Of a stretch of 64,000 bases of DNA, positions 61,830 to 64,000 are shown piece by piece. The translations under genes were made by a program, and so were the position numbers. The notes under the pieces were generated by a model. That model saw only the letters and a program-made list of their open reading frames with translations. It was not told the DNA's origin and made no database searches. How positions within the stretch are numbered: position 1 is the first letter of the stretch; each line of letters opens with the position of its first letter. The stretch covers positions 62,001 through 126,000 of the forward strand of contig NZ_VSSS01000057.1 in the NCBI RefSeq assembly GCF_008123425.1. Reading direction: 5' to 3'. Source of the DNA: Bradyrhizobium rifense. Its GTDB lineage: Bacteria; Pseudomonadota; Alphaproteobacteria; Rhizobiales; Xanthobacteraceae.

Positions 61830-62831
61830 TCACGAACGGCGCGGCAGGAAGTCGACGACAAGTTTTGTCGTCGCGGCCGGTTGTTCTTCCGTGATCCAGT
61901 GCCCGCAATCCGGGATCGTCACAACTTCGACATTATCGGCGACACCCCGGATCACCTCGCCGATCATAGGAGCGAATGTAGCTTCGCCACCCAGGGCCAG
62001 GACCGGCATCTGAAGCTTACCCTTCGCAAGGAACGCCTTGTTGTCGATCGCATCCTGGCTGAACGACAGGAACTGGGCAAAGCCCGCTCGCATTGCGCCG
62101 GGTTGCGCATAGAGCGCGGCGTAGTGCTGGCGCTTCGCTTCATCAAACCGCTCCGGGTGCCGGGAAAGTTCGTTCCAGAAGCGGTCGAGATAGATACGCT
62201 CGCGGCCGGCGACCAGGCGCTCCATGTCCTTACCACCGAAGCCAAAGTGCCACATGGCCGGCTCCTGGAGGATTTTCTCCCAGGGGCCGATGCCGGGCAG
62301 CGGCGCATCGATCGCCACCCATCGGGTCACGCGCTCGGGGTGCGTGGCGGCAATTGCGTAGCCGACCATAATGCCGATGTCGTGCGTCACCAATTCGAAC
62401 GTACGCACACCCAGGACATCCAGGACGCCCACCACGTCCACCGCCAGATTCTTCTTCTCATAGCCGCCATCGGGCTTCGACGAGAGGCCAGACCCACGCA
62501 GGTCGGGCACGATAATCGTGCGGTCTTCGATCAGTGCGCTCGCCAGATGACCCCACATGTCGCCCGATGTGCCGAAGCCGTGCACCAGGACCACCGCCGG
62601 GCCTTGACCGCCGACCCGCACATGGATGGATGTACCGTTGGTTTCGATCGTCCGCGTCTGCATCGCAGCCGGAAAGGGATGAATCCCATCTACTTGGACA
62701 TGCTCGCTCATCTGTTTGCTCCTGGTTTGGGCGCGTGCCGCGCCCGTTAGTGTGAACTCGGCCACCGCGCCCAGGCCGATAGCGGTCGTGCTCAGAAAGT
62801 CGCGGCGAGAGAGGTTCAGATGCTTGATCAT
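61830..62831 (-). CDS. Tat-exported alpha/beta hydrolase (epoxide hydrolase/haloalkane dehalogenase-like)
   Basis: This 333-residue protein has a leader NLSRRDFLSTTAIGLGAVA (twin Arg, cleavage near ARAQ at 35). The core has oxyanion motif HGFG (84-87), nucleophile Asp151 in THDIGIMVGY rather than Ser, and the C-terminal His in PDCGHWITEEQP. An Asp nucleophile points to epoxide hydrolases, fluoroacetate or haloalkane dehalogenases. AGGAGGAATTCGC precedes the ATG. It faces a TetR gene with tandem operator-like sites between them. Confidence 0.92.
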   Translation of the reverse strand: MIKHLNLSRRDFLSTTAIGLGAVAEFTLTGAARAQTRSKQMSEHVQVDGIHPFPAAMQTRTIETNGTSIHVRVGGQGPAVVLVHGFGTSGDMWGHLASALIEDRTIIVPDLRGSGLSSKPDGGYEKKNLAVDVVGVLDVLGVRTFELVTHDIGIMVGYAIAATHPERVTRWVAIDAPLPGIGPWEKILQEPAMWHFGFGGKDMERLVAGRERIYLDRFWNELSRHPERFDEAKRQHYAALYAQPGAMRAGFAQFLSFSQDAIDNKAFLAKGKLQMPVLALGGEATFAPMIGEVIRGVADNVEVVTIPDCGHWITEEQPAATTKLVVDFLPRRS

Positions 62832-62956
62832 GCGAATTCCTCCTGTGCGGATCGCGGTCGGCATGTACGGGCAAAGAGCCGAGCCGAAGCCGGGATCGAG
62901 TCTCGGACTATCGGTGGTTGAGGCCGGGCGCGGCATCGGCTCAATTCTTTTTATAT

Positions 62957-63004
62957 CGATCGTCACAAAACGCGCAATAGATTTTTTGACGATCGTAACA
63001 AAAC
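62957..63004. promoter_or_regulatory. tandem TetR operator-like sites
   Basis: GATCGTCACAAAAC (62958-62971) and GATCGTAACAAAAC (62991-63004) are direct repeats 33 bp apart, about three helical turns. CGATCGTCA and TGACGATCG (62957-62965, 62987-62995) also make a 9-bp inverted repeat. The pair lies 43 bp before the TetR start and about 125 bp upstream of the divergent hydrolase. Confidence 0.7.
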
Positions 63005-63046
63005 AGGGTTAAGTTATTCGCTCTTCTCATAAACCGACGGATCTAC

Positions 63047-63634
63047 ATGGCCAGGCCCAGGGAATTCGATGAAGACACGGTGCTCGAAGCCGCAACGCAG
63101 CGCTTCTGGACGAACGGCTATGAGGCGACATCGATGCGCGACCTCGCCGACCGCACCGGAATGACCACGCCGAGCCTCTACAATGCGTTCGGTGACAAGA
63201 GAGCTATCTACCGCCTCGTGCTCGATCGGTATGTACGTCGGGCGCTCGAATCCTGCTCTGCGATTTTCGGGGACGATGACCCGCCCTTACGCGCACTGGA
63301 GCGGTACTTCGACGCTCTCATAGAGGAGACGCGGGCCGACGCCCTGCAGAAGGGATGCTTCGTCGTCAACACCGCGCTTGAGGTCGCCCCGCATGACGCT
63401 GACTTCCGTGATCTGGTTACGAACGTCTTCGGCCGAATCGAGAAGTACATGCGCGATTGCATCGTCCGCGGCCAGTCAGACGGGACAATTCGAACCAAAC
63501 TGCCGGCTGCTGACCTGGCCCGCCTCTTCCTCGGCGCAACGCTAGGCATCCGCGTGCTGGCGCGGACCAGCGCGGAACGCGAGCTCCTGACCGGTGTCGT
63601 CCGCCCACTGTTCGCGCTGCTAAGGACAAAGTGA
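63047..63634 (+). CDS. TetR-family transcriptional regulator
   Basis: This 195-residue protein begins MARPREFDEDTVLEAATQRF, with the HTH at about 10-50 (YEATSMRDLADRTGMTTPSLYNAFGDK), the AcrR/YjdC-like subgroup, and a C-terminal ligand domain with a Cys at about 104 (KGCFVVN). It is divergent from the exported hydrolase gene, its likely target, with the tandem sites at 62957-63004 between them. Confidence 0.94.
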   Translation: MARPREFDEDTVLEAATQRFWTNGYEATSMRDLADRTGMTTPSLYNAFGDKRAIYRLVLDRYVRRALESCSAIFGDDDPPLRALERYFDALIEETRADALQKGCFVVNTALEVAPHDADFRDLVTNVFGRIEKYMRDCIVRGQSDGTIRTKLPAADLARLFLGATLGIRVLARTSAERELLTGVVRPLFALLRTK

Positions 63635-63773
63635 AAGGTTGAACGACGAGCGCTGACCCGCGGTGGCAGACGATGCCGCCATGTCGTCGTCGCGCATGTC
63701 CGCGGTGAAGTCATGTCGGAGCTGATGCGGCACCGATCTCCGCCAGGAAAAACTCGACTCGAAACCACGCTGC

Positions 63774-64000
63774 ATGAGCGACATTGCATTTCTTGCGCAA
63801 CCGCGCGTTCGCGACGGCATTTCAATTGTCCCGCTATGGTCGGTCGATAGTGTCTGGGCGATCGGCAAGGATTGCCCGTTCAAGGGCTCGCTGGTGACGC
63901 CCGACGTGCTGGTCGATGTGCCCATCTACACGACGGCGCCGCCGTCCGGACTGTTCACGAACATGATGGCCTGGTTTGGTGCGCGCGCAGTCAAGCCCGG
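63774..64000 (+). CDS. hypothetical protein, partial at right edge
   Basis: From the ATG at 63774 the frame stays open to the end: MSDIAFLAQPRVRDGISIVP, then FTNMMAWFGARAVKP. An in-frame stop lies at 63723-63725. The C-terminal part looks protein-like, but no family is recognised and no ribosome site is clear, so it may equally be a truncated gene. The 140 bases before it hold nothing else. Confidence 0.35.
   Translation, partial: MSDIAFLAQPRVRDGISIVPLWSVDSVWAIGKDCPFKGSLVTPDVLVDVPIYTTAPPSGLFTNMMAWFGARAVKP

Noticed and set aside
61713..62750. Long plus-strand open frame opposite the exported alpha/beta hydrolase
   Set aside because: Antisense shadow of a clear gene; its composition is typical of complementary-strand translation.
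1..64000. CRISPR arrays, rRNA or complete insertion sequences
   Set aside because: No regularly spaced repeats, rRNA signatures or transposase-like proteins were seen anywhere in the window.

Overview
This 64-kb window is GC-rich, densely coding chromosomal or island DNA. The gene families (CoxL/CoxS/CoxG, enolase-superfamily sugar or aromatic acid enzymes, CaiB, GlxA-type AraC regulators, many LysR and TetR regulators, a lanthanide-type quinoprotein dehydrogenase) suggest an alphaproteobacterium of the Hyphomicrobiales, most like Bradyrhizobium or its relatives. That is an inference from gene content; no rRNA or tRNA marker is present. The region reads as an accessory catabolic zone: small enzyme operons, each next to its own regulator, plus several decayed gene remnants. 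I found no CRISPR array, transposase or tRNA.

Layout. 0-1.3 kb: CO-dehydrogenase-family subunits coxS and the start of coxL, minus strand. 1.7-8.8 kb: minus-strand enzymes: an enolase-superfamily protein, an AHL-lactonase-like metallohydrolase, a predicted lanthanide-dependent PQQ alcohol dehydrogenase, a XoxJ-like binding protein fused to cytochrome c, a VOC protein and an SDR. 9.3-17.7 kb: two GST-fold proteins, an alpha/beta hydrolase-adenylate cyclase fusion, a second enolase-superfamily protein, a DsbA-like thiol oxidoreductase, CoxG, a ketopantoate-reductase-like enzyme and a second copy of the VOC gene. 18-24.8 kb: a molybdopterin oxidoreductase facing a moaA / ferredoxin / ferredoxin-NADP reductase / MocR set. 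This may be a self-contained redox module, and its MocR has lost the PLP lysine. 25-30.5 kb: GMC oxidoreductase, enoyl-CoA hydratase, CoA-transferase and SDR genes, a CoA-linked degradation cluster. 31-38.7 kb: LysR, a cytochrome b / sulfite-oxidase-fold pair, hydrolase and monooxygenase genes facing a GlxA regulator, mmsA and a tautomerase. 39-43 kb: SnoaL protein, mandelate-racemase homologue, two 4-OT-like proteins and MmgE/PrpD. 43.4-49 kb: two LysR genes, nitronate monooxygenase, and an ActP-like symporter with its small partner. 49.5-53.5 kb: GST, a TetR remnant, and ohr-SDR-RidA opposite a LysR. 53.7-64 kb: a PLP deaminase/desulfhydrase, a TetR regulon (flavin split-barrel protein, MBL hydrolase, Tat-exported HAD protein, MOSC), a class III cyclase, an exported alpha/beta hydrolase and its TetR.

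The most notable signals are regulatory DNA repeats. A roughly 75-bp promoter/operator unit occurs three times with an exact 18-bp -35/-10 spacing. An 18-bp TetR-type site occurs twice (15/18 identical). Tandem sites lie beside the GlxA and the second TetR gene. An upstream element is shared by the quinoprotein dehydrogenase and the second VOC gene. Several catalytic residues are missing: two SDRs without the active-site Tyr, a 4-OT-like protein without Pro1, a mandelate-racemase homologue with Arg for the second KxK lysine, and the MocR without its lysine. Together with the remnants, these point to repeated duplication and decay of catabolic cassettes.
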